Source: Chinchilla lanigera (taxonomy: Eukaryota; Chordata; Mammalia; Rodentia; Chinchillidae). From it: DNA of 64,000 nt. The first letter of the stretch is position 1, and each line of letters starts with the position of its first letter. The notes under the pieces are model-generated. The model was not told where the DNA came from, made no database searches, and was given only the letters and a program-made list of their open reading frames with translations. Below, piece after piece: positions 12,434-23,604 of the stretch. The DNA is taken from positions 5,348,334 through 5,412,333 of the forward strand of contig NW_004955460.1 of NCBI RefSeq assembly GCF_000276665.1, written 5' to 3'. A program made the translations under genes and the position numbers.

Positions 12434-13203
12434 GTAAGTTCAGTACACTTAGCTTTATTTCTTGCTACACCTTTTTATATCTTCTTGGCCATCTTAACTT
12501 TTGAACTTCCCTGAGTTAAAGTAGAAAAAAACAGAATGACTGGATGTTCCACAGCAGTCTGAGGGATATTTTAAATTAATGCATATTTTCCTTGGCATCA
12601 TATTAACACAGTAAATTGTTAATTCGTACCAGTAATCTTGGTACAAAACTAATGCAAATGAGAGGATACAGTGATATGTTCCACACTATTTCAACCAAGG
12701 GACTTCATTCATTCCTGTGTCTATTGTTTCTACTTCCCAGGGGAAAAGAATGACATCAGTTATTCTAGCTTTGTCTTTAACTGTACATAAATACAACTCT
12801 CACCTCCAGTTTTATTAAGTGAGCCTAATGCATGACGTGGCTTATCCACTTCCTGAAAAATGGCACTGCACTAAAATACTCAGCTGCTATAATAAAAAGT
12901 GGTCACTGGTTGCAAACAATAAAAATACCTGGAGATTTTCAGTCTACAGTGGTGGAGTTATGTTCTCTCTTTTAATCACTCACATTATCCTTTGAACACT
13001 GGATTTGAAATTCCATGGGTATGATTTACCTTACCCTTTTTTTCTCCTCAAAAACATGCAGCCATCCAGAACACAACTCTTAAGTGTTGCTACGGAATTA
13101 AACAGGATGATCTAAAAGGTGTAACACAGTGCCTGGCCCAGAAATGTGCATTCGACTGGTATTAGTCTATTAATGAGTGTCTTTCCTGTATTTTGTCAGA
13201 TTT

Positions 13204-13239
<36 letters not shown>

Positions 13240-13291
13240 GCCAAATAATAGGCAGCAGTAATTGAAAAGTACCTGTCCTCCTATCTTCTAG
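12434..13291 (+). other. TRGC intron between hinge exons A and B
   Basis: Its first 330 bases are homologous to the start of the next intron (after 13336), marking the tandem duplication. A CA microsatellite at 13207-13238 lies near the end. Confidence 0.7.
13205..13240. repeat. CA microsatellite
   Basis: About 17 uninterrupted CA units upstream of hinge exon copy B. Confidence 0.95.
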
Positions 13292-13336
13292 TTATCAGTA
13301 CTACTGAACCTGAAGCTTGTGTGAAAGATGAAAATG
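13292..13336 (+). CDS. TRGC: TRGC hinge exon 2, copy B (with cysteine)
   Basis: A 45-base phase 1-1 exon (acceptor ATCTTCTAG, donor GTAAGT) coding V-ISTTEPEACVKDEN. It corresponds to the human exon with DNCSKDAN; its Cys (TGT, residue 10 of the exon, about residue 135 of the constant region) is the likely interchain disulfide partner for TCR delta. It differs from copy A at most positions but shares the ...VKD(K/E) end, length and phase, so the two are duplicates. If both are spliced in, the hinge is 30 residues. Confidence 0.88.
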
Positions 13337-13465
13337 GTAAGTTTTATTGTCTACTCTCCTTTATGCTATGCTTCAGCTGTTTTTTTCCTCTTAATCATCT
13401 TAACTTGAACTGCCATACCTCAGTGAAAAAAATCACAATGGCTAAATGTTTTAAAATATATTGTG

Positions 13466-13624
13466 AGCCGGGTATGGTGGTGCACACCTGTAATCCCAGC
13501 ACTTGGGAGGCTGAGGCAGGAGGATCGTTGGGAGTTCGAGACCAGCCTGGGCTATATAGTGAGCTGAAGGCCAGCCTGAACTGCCTAGTGAGACCCTGTC
13601 TCAAAAAGACAAAAAAAAAAAAAC
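13466..13624 (+). mobile_element. B1 SINE
   Basis: Starts GCCGGGTATGGTGGTGCACA, continues with TGTAATCCCAGCACTTGGGA and GAGACCAGCCTGGGCTATAT, and ends in a poly(A) tail. It interrupts the duplicated intron after hinge copy B and is absent from the copy after A, so it inserted after the duplication. Confidence 0.93.
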
Positions 13625-15681
13625 CATTGAATGACATTTTACATTCATGTATCGTTTCATAGGCATCATATTTACCCTGTAAATTACTAATTTGGGCATG
13701 ATATGACTTCAAGTACAAGAAACAATGACACACTGAACAATTTCAACAAAACTACTTCAACTGAACTATTTTAACAAAACGACTTCATTCATGTGTCTAT
13801 TGCTTCTAATGACTGGGAAACGATATCAAGTTAATTCTAGGTTTTTAAAAGTTGCTAGCTGCTAGTAATGTGACTTGGCACTCACAAAGTATTTTTAGAC
13901 ATAAGAACTTGGGCCGTCCTCTCTACAGACTTCCTTGGTTAATGCTCATAATGTTCCTATCTCATCATACCATACTTTCCACCCCATGTTACAGAGGAGG
14001 ATAATGAGCTAAAACTACATTCCTTCACACGCCACATGGCTAGATTTGAAGTTTCAACTCAGGCCCTCAAGTGAAGAGTTCATATCCTTTCTTACTTCTC
14101 CTTTATGCTTCCTCTATGATGGATCAGACAGCAAGAAACTCCAAGGCTGAGCCTCCGAAACAGGATGGACATATGGTAGGGTGTGAAGTGCACAGACTTC
14201 TGAGCACCACAGACTGGGTACAGCCCAGGCCTCTTAATAGTGAGCTGCAGGAACATGGGGGAAGGACATCATTTCTTAGAATTACATCAAATGCTCAGCT
14301 ACTGAAGAAACAAGGGCCTGGATAAGAAACATCTAGCAGAGGATATCCACTAAGCAACCTCAGGATAAATCCAACTTTCTAGCCCTTCCATCTTACATAT
14401 GCCAAAAGAATGTAACTTGAAGTACTGGCTTGTGCCTGCTAACTTTTCCTCTGATTCTAGTGTCCAAAGAGCTCCAGACCTCAGCTGCCGTACCAGGCAG
14501 TGGGGAAGGCAATTTACTGTCACCTGACAAAGGGGAAGGACTTAGAAATACATTTACTGAGAACCCTTTCTATACCAAAGGCTAATGATTGGAGTTCGGA
14601 CTCTAGGAAGATGCATGATGTAAAGTGAAAATTTCCCCAGGGAGACTTGGCCTTGTTACTCAAGCTGCCACTGCGGCTCCACTGTCACTATCTTTGACTG
14701 CAGACATCACATATTTCTTGTAAAACTTTGAAGGTTATCAGCTGCTATTACCCAGTAATATCAAAGCCCCAATGTGAACCTTGCAGAAAAGACAAGGGAA
14801 TGAGCCACAAACACTGAACATCTTGAAGAGTTTGGATGACCCCCCTTTTTCACATTTTCTATAGTGCCCTCTCCTACAACCTCCCACCCATCCTGCTGGG
14901 AACATCACTGAATTCCCATGGACTGCACCTTGCTGCAGATCTCAATGCATGCCCAATGTGTAAAGGTTTACATTTCTAAGTCACCAATTCAACTTTCACT
15001 TAGGCTTACTGCTTTTGCCGTTTTGTGTTTCTATGGTGCTTTAGAGTTCTAGAATCACAGAACAGGTAAGAAGGAGATCTTCAGTGTCACATTGCTGGGT
15101 TAAATTTTAGGGCTGTGAGTTATTAAGTGCATGATATTAGACAAATTACTCCTTATTGTACCCTCAGTCCCTCTGCAATATAGGAATAAAAACAATTTGT
15201 TTCTCCCATGGGTGGTTATATAGATTAAATAAGACAAATATTTACATCAAAGCTCTCAGTATACTATTTCTAAATGCCAAATAGTACAGTACTAGTAATA
15301 GTACTAGTACTATTAGTATGAACTAACAGTTCATTAGTGCTTAATGAATGTATCTCGAATTACTGCTTAGAGATACATCAGGGCTGAAAAAAATCCTCCA
15401 ACCTAGTTTTCACAAATTGACCTCCATTACAACTGAAGCCTTAACATTTTAGTATTAAAAAATTTTCTAAGTGCATTTAGGTTATGTTGTTCCAGCTGAG
15501 TTGCAACTGAATCTTACACTTGGTGGTCCTGGGCAAAGTGGTGAGAGCTGACCTTTGGGTTTGGGAGTGAGGGGTGGTGTCACTTCAGTGCAGGTCATCA
15601 GAAACCAACACCCATGACACCGACCATGGTATCCTGCACTGTCACATGTGTAGCTGAAACTCATGACCTGACTTTTCTTAG
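13625..15681 (+). other. TRGC last intron
   Basis: Intron between hinge copy B and the transmembrane exon, apart from the B1. Includes MIR-like stretches near 13.9-14.07 and 15.04-15.35 kb. Open frames in it (for example 14071-14325) show no domain or codon pattern of a gene. Confidence 0.6.
13895..14075 (-). mobile_element. MIR SINE fragment, reverse
   Basis: Diverged match to the reverse MIR core: CCATGTTACAGAGGAGGATAATGAG, then ACATGGCTAG and a TCAACTCAGGC end. Confidence 0.55.
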
Positions 15682-15824
15682 GTTTGCTGAACCTGCAGCT
15701 GACCAGCACCTCTGCCTACTACACCTACCTCCTGCTGCTGCTCAAGGGTACCCTCCATGGGGCCCTCATCACCTACTGTCTGTGCGGAAGATACCCTGTC
15801 TGCTGCGATGGGAAGAGCACCTGA
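15682..15824 (+). CDS. TRGC: TRGC exon 3: transmembrane and cytoplasmic end
   Basis: After a phase-1 acceptor (CTTTTCTTAG) the exon codes G + 46 residues and stops at TGA 15822-15824. It reads LLNLQLTSTSAYYTYLLLLL then KGTLHGALITYCLCGRYPVC and a short tail. The charged Lys within the hydrophobic run is the conserved residue by which TCR gamma pairs with CD3 chains in the membrane, and SAYY.YLLLLLK matches human TRGC. The tail keeps the cysteine pair (VCCDGK) of the human end. With exons 1, 2A, 2B the constant region would be 187 residues. No defect is visible. Confidence 0.95.
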
Positions 15825-16215
15825 CAGATGGAGCCACGCAGGGCCATGGCGTCTCCACCGTTTCCTGTCACCACACCAAGCTTGATGGGCTCAGCTCCTG
15901 AAGGCCATGCATGCACTGTTGTCATTATCGCGTAGTTTTCCAACCAGTGGGAAAACTGTGTAGCTTCCTCTGTCACAAGGCACAGCCCATGGCACCCTGA
16001 GCCCCATTCTATGATCCCCACACCCACTCCAGCCAGCCAGGGTCTCACAGCCTTGATGTGCACAGCCTGCTGCTTTCTGGTCAGGACCTCAGTGTCTGTG
16101 GACTGGGTCATCCCCCTGGAAGTCTCCACTCTATCCATCCTGACACAGCCTCTGTGCTACTGTACTCTGCTGTATTTACTGTAGACACAATAAATAAGAA
16201 GTATCCAAAGTCTTC
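15825..16215 (+). other. TRGC 3' UTR
   Basis: Follows the stop codon without a break; the first AATAAA on this strand is at 16189-16194 (AATAAATAAG), so the transcript probably ends about 15-25 bases further. Confidence 0.75.
16189..16194 (+). terminator. Poly(A) signal of TRGC
   Basis: AATAAA about 365 bases after the TGA, a usual 3' UTR length for this gene. Confidence 0.75.
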
Positions 16216-17554
16216 TTTGGGCAATGTGTAGTTTAATTTGATGAAATGGAATTGACAATTCGATGTAAGAAACAGCAGGACAAATGAGCAAGACCACATT
16301 TTATCGCTACAGTGGCTCCAAGGAGCAGCAGCCAGTTGAAGATGCCCATGTTGGTCTTTTAAAGGTCAACACATTTCAGATACAGTTTGTAAGAGACCCT
16401 CCATGGCAATAAGAAAATGTCTAATGTTAATGGTATTATGTGTGCTCAGCTGTACAGCAGCATTCCATAGCATCAATCAGTTTCCTGATTCTCACAATGT
16501 CCTCTTGAGATCTGCATTAATTCTGTAGGTTCAGTGTGATGGAAGACTTCATCAAATGGACCCTGGACCCAGAGGACGTAGGCTTTGATACTGGGTCTGA
16601 AATTTAGTGTCCAGGTGACATCAGATACTTGAAATCTCTGTGCCCTAATTTCTTCCTGTGAGATGAAGTTAGTATGCCCTGACTCCTGGAGTCGGGAAGA
16701 TCAGATGAGTTCATCATGCTTGGTACAGACATGTCCTTAACAGCATTGGTATGTGTTCCACACAGAGATACAGTGAATACGGACACATACGCAAAAGCAC
16801 CAAGAATGCTCTCTTTTTACTTCTGTACAGAGGATGGGTGGGATGGAATAGCGACTGAGCTCTGTTGTACAAGGCAACCCATGATCCTGCAAGAGTCCTC
16901 TGAGGTGGGTACAGTTATGGTCCACAGTTTACAGATGGGAAAAAGTTACCTACTAAGGTCACTATAAATTTAACTCCAAGTCTCTGTGAACTCAAGCTTT
17001 GTGGCCACGTGGGTGTGCACACATAATCTACCTAATAGCGAGTATCTTCCTTTCAGACATTTTTAATTGGGGAAAACAAACAAACAGCATGCATTGCACC
17101 CTTGCCTGTGGCATCCTCTAATGACGCAGGGTCTGTACAAATTTGTGAGCGCATCTCCTCAAAGGAACTCTAGGCCACTAGTTTGTCACTAATTTCCCCA
17201 CTGTCTTTCTCCCTTGATGACTGCTCTCCGTGTTATAAATAGAAGAGAAATTCTGCCTTCCATTGTGAGTGTCCTTGTTGCACAACTGCTCATTTATGGA
17301 CAGCAGCAATGAACAGTGACCCTCAGGCACAGTGGGGCCTTTCACGATGCTCTCCGGTGCAGACAGTACGCTTGACATCCAGCTCCTCCATGGGACATTG
17401 GCTACAATCAGGGGCACTTCAGAAGCAGAACTTGTGTTATGCATCCTTCCTGGTCCAGGACTTCTCCACAGCACAGTAGCCTCATGCAGGGAAGCCACCT
17501 GGTGAGGGGGAGGACATGGGGCCAGGAGTCACACTGCATAGCTATACCATCAGT

Positions 17555-17725
17555 TCTCCCTTTTTAAAATTGACATGTGAAATTTGTTCATATTCTTGGA
17601 ATCGTGTCTGATACAGTGCATACATAAAATGGGCAGTGTTTAAATCAGTGTGAGCATGTCTGTCTCCTCAAATACTCCATTTCTCTGTGATTTAAAAAGC
17701 TGAAGATCCTTTTGCCTATGTTTTT
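17555..17725 (+). mobile_element. Old L1 3' UTR fragment
   Basis: Matches the pattern AAAATTGACAT...ATTCTTGG...GTGTCTGATACAGTGCATAC...AATCAG...TCTCCTCAAATA.TC.ATTTCT, a diverged ancient mammalian L1 3' end. Confidence 0.6.
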
Positions 17726-17894
17726 TGAAAGACATACAGATTATCTACATTTTATTCCCACATTGGTTGAGATTATTAATCTTTAAACCAAAGAGCGGAA
17801 ATTAAAATTTCACATTCCTAAGTAGTTACAAACTCAGTGACTGACACCCTGCTAAAGTACTAACAGCAATCACTTGTGTAGAACTGTTTTGGTT

Positions 17895-18090
17895 TCTGGA
17901 TTCACTATGCGTTATCCCATGGAATTCTCATAGGCAGCCTATGAGATATGTACAATTGTTTGTTCTGGTGAACTGAGGCAGAGAGGTCTAAGGAATTTCC
18001 TTATGGCTGCATAGCTATTTAGCAACAGTGCTGGGATTTGAACCCAAGAAGCCTGGTTTCAGGAGCTCTGCTCTTGCCTTAAACATTACT
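17895..18090 (-). mobile_element. MIR SINE, reverse
   Basis: Contains AACTGAGGCAGAGAGGTCTA, CTGCATAGCTATT and GGGATTTGAACCCAAGAAGCC, the reverse complement of the tRNA-derived MIR core. Confidence 0.75.
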
Positions 18091-18308
18091 TGATCCTGAA
18101 GTGGAAACACGTTACTCTTCTGGACATGTTACTCTCCTTCCTTTTAGGCTCAGAGCTGGTAAAGAGAAAGAGAAAGCAAAAGCCCTTCTGAACTGCCTAT
18201 ATTTCTTCTCTTGACTGCTGCATTGTTCTTACAATGCCAAGGTTGTAGGCCAATTTGCCACAGGGAAGACTTCTACATACTGACCTCCCATTCTCCACTG
18301 GATCTCTA

Positions 18309-18413
18309 TGACTCAAATCCATAACATGTTCGGATAAAATGAAAACCACAACAGCCAGCTGCAGGCATATGTTCAGTGGGAAAGCACGGCAAAGATTCAC
18401 ACAATTCCACCTG
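18309..18413 (+). promoter_or_regulatory. Candidate TRG 3' enhancer core (motif cluster)
   Basis: Within 105 bases lie TGACTCA (AP-1/BACH, 18309-18315), AACCACA (RUNX, 18344-18350), CAGCTG (E-box, 18356-18361), CATATG (18366-18371) and CACCTG (E2A/HEB-type E-box, 18408-18413). It is 2.5 kb downstream of the TRGC stop; in mouse the Cgamma1 3' enhancer lies about 3 kb behind its constant gene and depends on RUNX and MYB sites. The motifs are short and common, so this is an inference from spacing and density only. Confidence 0.3.
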
Positions 18414-21400
18414 AAGATACGTATCTCTCCAAGGTCTTACAGAGTAGAGTGTCCCACACACACCTCAACTAGAAGCAGATTCATCAAGGACATGCAGTAT
18501 GTTCACAACCATTAAGAAAAAAAAAATGCAACTTTCCAGGCAATATTTATAAATTACCTCATTATAGATTCTTTGTAGCACAGTTCTTTTCCTTACAGGC
18601 TTCATTTGTTAAGTCTTTTTGTCTACTAAACAGGCCATACTGGAAATAGTTGATTTTCCTCATTATAATCAATTACCTAAGGAACTGCCAATTAGCAGCT
18701 CAGTAATAACGCATCACAGAGATGTTACAGCATCTTATAATTCAACCAAAAGGCTAGAAACTGAAGATTTTGAAATACCAGGAAAGCTTATATAACAGAA
18801 TGCGCAGTTCCCATCATGATCTGTTAGGCTACGTCTTTGCTTTGTTTTGTGTGTCTAATAGCCAGTACCTACCACATAGTGAGCATCAGGAATTCCACAA
18901 ATCAGTCTGTGCTCTAGTATGACACAGTACAGTTCTGTTCATTTTACTAAGATAACTAGGTCTCAGAGGCCCAATGTTAAACATACAAAAATCTCCAGTG
19001 TTAAGAATGCCTAGTATTAAACACAGAGTAAGTCCTAATAGTGAATATGACCAATAGTATACAAGTGAGCCACACTATTAAATATGGATAACTGTAAATA
19101 AGGAGTAAGTTCCAGAGTCCACGTGATTCCAGGCTGATCTACCTTAACAAGCGCTGCTCAATCCACCCAACCAGGGGCTCATAGTCTCCTTCTGAGAAAC
19201 CAGACAGTCACACAGGCATGGACGTTATCACAGGCCAGCGCACGACTGAAAAATCTCCTGACCTCCAGCACAGCTGTCTCAGATTGTCAAGTCGCCAGGA
19301 GCCATCACACACAGGATACACTGCACAGGCATGAGACACAATTCACATGGTCAGGGCTCTCCGGGTGTAAGCCATCAGCTCCCTCTGGAAACAGAGTGTA
19401 TGTTCTAAAATGTCCATGTGAAGATGTTCATTCACTGTAGCACCCCATAGGACAGACACAAATTCACTCAAATGTCCAAAGAGAGAATAGTACAATAAAG
19501 GATACCACAAAATCAGTATGCATCTCAAAAAAACACTTTAAAATGGAAAATAATCAAGACATGGTATTGTAATACATACAACATGAGCTTGAACTGTTAG
19601 ATGACACATTCACATGGTTAAAAAAATGAAAATATTTTAAATTCTGTAAATATGGATGTAGATATATATTTATACATCCCCATTTCACTTTCTTGCACAA
19701 AGTATGCACCATCCATTATTTTGCATTCCCTCATTTATAAATCCTAGAGCTCTTACTTGTCAGCACATTTAAACAGCCACAAAGTATTACACCGAATAAA
19801 AAATATGGTATTTCATCAGTTCCCTGTAACAGATCCTTGACTTATTTCTAGTATCTTCCTACTATATAGAGAAAGAAACACATGTAATCAAGATCCACTC
19901 CTTGGTTCTCTTGTTTGGATCAGACCTCCTTAGACCAATCCTTGCCCTCTGTGCAGAGTGGAGCTGCTTCTGCATGGCAAATGCACAGCACCAGACAGGA
20001 AATGGTCACATCACCCACAGCTTAGTGGAGCTGAGGTCACAGCGGGCCCCAGGCAGCGTCCCCTGGGGTTCACACCTCTCAGCACCTTCCTTCCCCATCC
20101 ATCTGGGCTGCCCTGAGCTTCAGCAGCACAGAGCAGAGGCCTGGGTAGGCAGGCACACAATGGGTGACAGCCAGTGCTGGTGTGGCTGGTGGGGCTTCGC
20201 TTTCTCAGGCTTGTTGTTTCCGTGCTCTGTCAAATGCGGTTGATTCTTGGAAGAGGCTCAAAGTCAAACCGGCCCCAACTGGTTGGGGCAGCACAAGGAG
20301 TGGTGAGGGTGTTGGAAGGGAAACCGAGGGCAGTTAAACCACAGTGAACCTGGCTCACTTTCAAAATGTCACAGCTAATGAATACAAAGAAAATATCTTC
20401 ACACTGGTGACTGCCATCAACCTTGCTCTCTGCAGTGTGAGTAGCTGGGCACCCTACACGGGACACAGGAAATGCATTAGCTGCTGTAGGCGTTGGGAGC
20501 CTGGTTGCCAGGACTACGTAGACATTGGTCCTTCTGTCACTGAACTGACCCTGTGCTGGAGGAAGGAGCAGTCTTCAGGCCAAGATTATCCAGAACATTC
20601 CAGCAAGAGCCTGTCCATTTCCGAAGTATTGGATTTATAGATATTTGGTACCTTTTATTTTAATCTTCTCAGTATAGGGCGAGTGGCACATGACTCGTAC
20701 CCATTAGGACAGGTGGACATACAGATGGCCAACACTGATGTGCTCTAGAAGCCCAGATACAGAAGCCCACAGTTCTAATGGGTAACTGCAAGTCATATAC
20801 TGAACAGCCTGACATTCCTCTACAGACACAAAATAATTAGAGTCAATTTGAACAAAGCTTAATAGAGGACAGTAACATCAGGTAAATGCATGACAGGGGT
20901 CAGTCAGATGAGGCTTTTTCACCAATCTAAGCATATGAAGCTAATTTCCCACACCATGCTGCCCACGCCTGGTGCAGAGTGGGAGACCAGGACCCTGGGT
21001 TCAAGCTGTCTAGCACTGGCGGAGGCACAAGGAGCACAGAGATAACCACTTTAGGTGTTTATAGAGTGACTTCATTGCAATCGTATACTTCTTTCTCTTC
21101 TGTCTGTGCTCAGAAAGCCAATTTCTAAGCCTGCCCTGGATTCTAAGAGGACAGGCCACATCCTAAGTGCTTCAACCCCCCATGTGTGGGGAGTTCCCTA
21201 CAGGAGTTAAACTGATGCCCTGACCGCAAGCTTAGGTCTCATCTGTGTGCTTGGTGTGCATCTATGCCACTCCCAAGGTAGGAAACTGTCTCTGAGAGGA
21301 AGTCACCGAGGCCCTCAGGCCTCAGCCCCGACCTAGACTCTGAAGAATTTGCTCAACCAGTACACTATAAAAAGCTCTCCCTGGTCAGACCCCAGCCTCC

Positions 21401-21779
21401 TCGATCTTCCTAGCCTTGGTGCTGAGGTCTGGTCACTTTCAGCACAAGCATAGCTGGGGATGGGATCTGTACAAATGCTCAGGTTCTGTCCACACCAGCA
21501 GCACCACGATTAACTGAAATAAGTTTTACTTGAATGACATAATGACGGGAGCTAGGAAACTAATGGATCTGCTGCTCCTGTGAGAGTAGTAAGATGAATG
21601 TTCATTGATGAAAATATACCTCTCAATGTTATTCAACTTATTTTAACTCACATTAGCTAAACAGGTGTATAGACTGCAATGATTTCAAAGTCCATAGTGG
21701 GTTCCAAGTAAGAGTATGTTGATCTAAGGATACCAGGGCTTACAGGAAGGGAATGGAAAGTTACTGTTTAATGATTAGA

Positions 21780-22015
21780 GTTTTATTTGGGATAATGAAA
21801 AAGTTTTGAACATGGTAGTAATGGCTGTACCATACTGTAAATGTAATTAATATCACTTAACTGTGCTTTTAAAATGGATCAGATAGCAAATTCTGCTACA
21901 CATATGGACCAAAATTTTTTAAAGTTAATAGTGTAAAAGGCCAAATACTATTGAATAGTACATTAAGTTATATGGTCTATGAATTATATCTCAATAAAGC
22001 TATTAAAATAAAAAA
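21780..22015 (+). mobile_element. L1 3' end, old
   Basis: Ends in TATGAATTATATCTCAATAAAGCTATTAAAATAAAAAAAG, broken by few changes from the common mammalian L1 3' terminus. Confidence 0.65.
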
Positions 22016-22165
22016 AGAGTATGTAGAATATTTTAAAATTCTATCTCAGAGAAAGAGATTTCATGATAGAAATAGAAAAGTATGAAGATATTGTATGTCT
22101 TAACCCACCCACCTTCACAGTTCAATACCATAGACCAAATGCCAAGCATCAACAAGAAAAACACA

Positions 22166-23545
22166 GCCAGTCACTTTGATATGTTGGATTTTATTTTATT
22201 TTTTTAATTGTACAAAGAGCACATGTGCATGAGTTAAAAAATACGAGGGAAATGTAGGGTGTTAAAAAAGAAATACAAAAGAAATCTGAGACATGAAACC
22301 AAAAAATTCCATTGTGTGAACTGAAATAAAAAGCTATTTCACTGACTACAAAAGTGTTATTTCAATATATTATGAAGTCTTTTGATTCGGATATAGCACA
22401 AGACTTTCCTTCAATTATTCCTTAACAGGGGTGACTCAGTCTTACTGGACAGAGGAACATTAAGACAGGTGGGCGACTGAGTGGTGTTCATGTGGGACAA
22501 TGTCCATGAGGTATCACCATAAATAAATCCTTTATTAGCTGTTCCACAAAGTCACCACTCCAACTTTCGAGGAGACCCATCTCCATCTTTTCTCTCAGAT
22601 GGCTTTCAGTGAGGGCTCTTCCCACTTAGAAAAAGAGTGAAGACAGAATGTTGAGAGGCAAAGTCATGCCGCCTTCTGTTTTTATGTATAACACAGCAGA
22701 CACACAAAGGACATATGATTTTATTTTTAAGCATTTTAGAAAATATTCAACTATCCAGGTGTCACTCTTTCTTCCTGTCTGCACTGCTGCTGTGCAAAGA
22801 AGGGGCTGAGGCACGCTGGGGTCACCCATGTGGACACTGTGCTCATCAGCCATGCCCCTGGCTGTCTGACCTCCGTCCCGGCTTTCCCAGGACTCATATT
22901 CCACCCACTACCTTTTTTGTTTGTGATGAAATAATTGAGCGGAGTTGCTGTTGCTCTGATGTCTTGGTGCTTATTTTCTTAGTATTTGTAAGACTGCAAT
23001 GATTTTCTTTGATGGTCTGAGTTATCTGACACCATTCTACCTCACAGCGTCTGATGGACAGCTCGGGAGCTCCACACCGATGGGGAGCACCTGGGAAGCC
23101 TGCAGTGCCCCCAGTGCCACACTGGGCAGAGCTAAGTCCGATTCCCCGTATCCGCCTGTGCTACGTATGCGCTCACTCGCCTCCACGGAACAGGGAGCTA
23201 ACAGCAGTCCCTACGTCGCACAGCAGCAACCGCTTAACGTCTCACACTGCAACAGTGTCTGGCCACCAGCAGCCTGACTAAGTTAACAGAATGTATTCTT
23301 CCTTATTTGGTGTTGAGTTGGGACTCGGTATTTTTCAAACCCTGTTGTTATTTTTCTGTAGAAAAAACTTTTAAGAAATTTGACGCCACTGAAGAATGTG
23401 ACTATTGAATCTGTCGTTAGGACACACCTGGCTACGGCCTTACACTTGTCCTTGGAAGCGCACTGTCCGTCTGCTCAGAGAAAACGCTCCTTTTCTAACC
23501 ACATGACTGACAAGTTCATTTTCACTTACTTTTATGAAGCAGAAG
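22166..23545 (-). other. STARD3NL: STARD3NL 3' UTR
   Basis: Minus-strand UTR after the TGA at 23546-23548. Blocks at 22200-22420 (around TACAAAGAGCACATGTGCAT and the complement of TCTGAGACATGAAAC) match what I recall of the human STARD3NL 3' UTR. Two overlapping AATAAA signals on the minus strand (22190-22195 and 22195-22200) place cleavage near 22166-22180. Confidence 0.8.
22190..22200 (-). terminator. Poly(A) signals of STARD3NL
   Basis: The minus strand reads AATAAAATAAA, giving two overlapping AATAAA hexamers. The TRGC and STARD3NL ends face each other about 6 kb apart. Confidence 0.75.
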
Positions 23546-23604
23546 TCAGAGGTCTAAAAGTGCTTTCTCATTGTCCTGCTTTTCCTCAGCTTCTTCCTCA
23601 GATC
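23546..23604 (-). CDS. STARD3NL: STARD3NL last coding exon
   Basis: Acceptor TGCACAG then the second and third bases of a Gly codon; codes G-SEEEAEEKQDNEKALLDL and stops TGA (23546-23548), residues 217-235. It is the acidic cytosolic tail. The human protein ends GSEEAEEKQDSEKPLLEL, so this copy has one extra Glu and a few conservative changes, and the total is 235 against 234 residues. Confidence 0.93.

Larger units (their letters stand above)
16216..22165. other. TRGC-STARD3NL intergenic region
   Basis: No coding island recognised. It holds MIR fragments (about 16560-16760 +, 16880-16960 -, 17900-18090 -), L1 3' fragments (17555-17720, 19380-19600, 21780-22015) and a motif cluster at 18309-18413. 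A GC-richer block at 19.9-20.6 kb has open frames up to 113 codons but no recognisable domain. Confidence 0.6.

Noticed and set aside
16108..17498. Several open frames after TRGC as a second constant gene
   Set aside because: None shows Ig-domain cysteines, the hinge or the LLLLLK membrane segment; the stretch contains MIR fragments.
19902..20640. Two open frames (113 and 98 codons) in a GC-richer block
   Set aside because: Composition is Trp/Cys/Ser-rich and irregular, there is no domain, and no splice or poly(A) context fits a gene.
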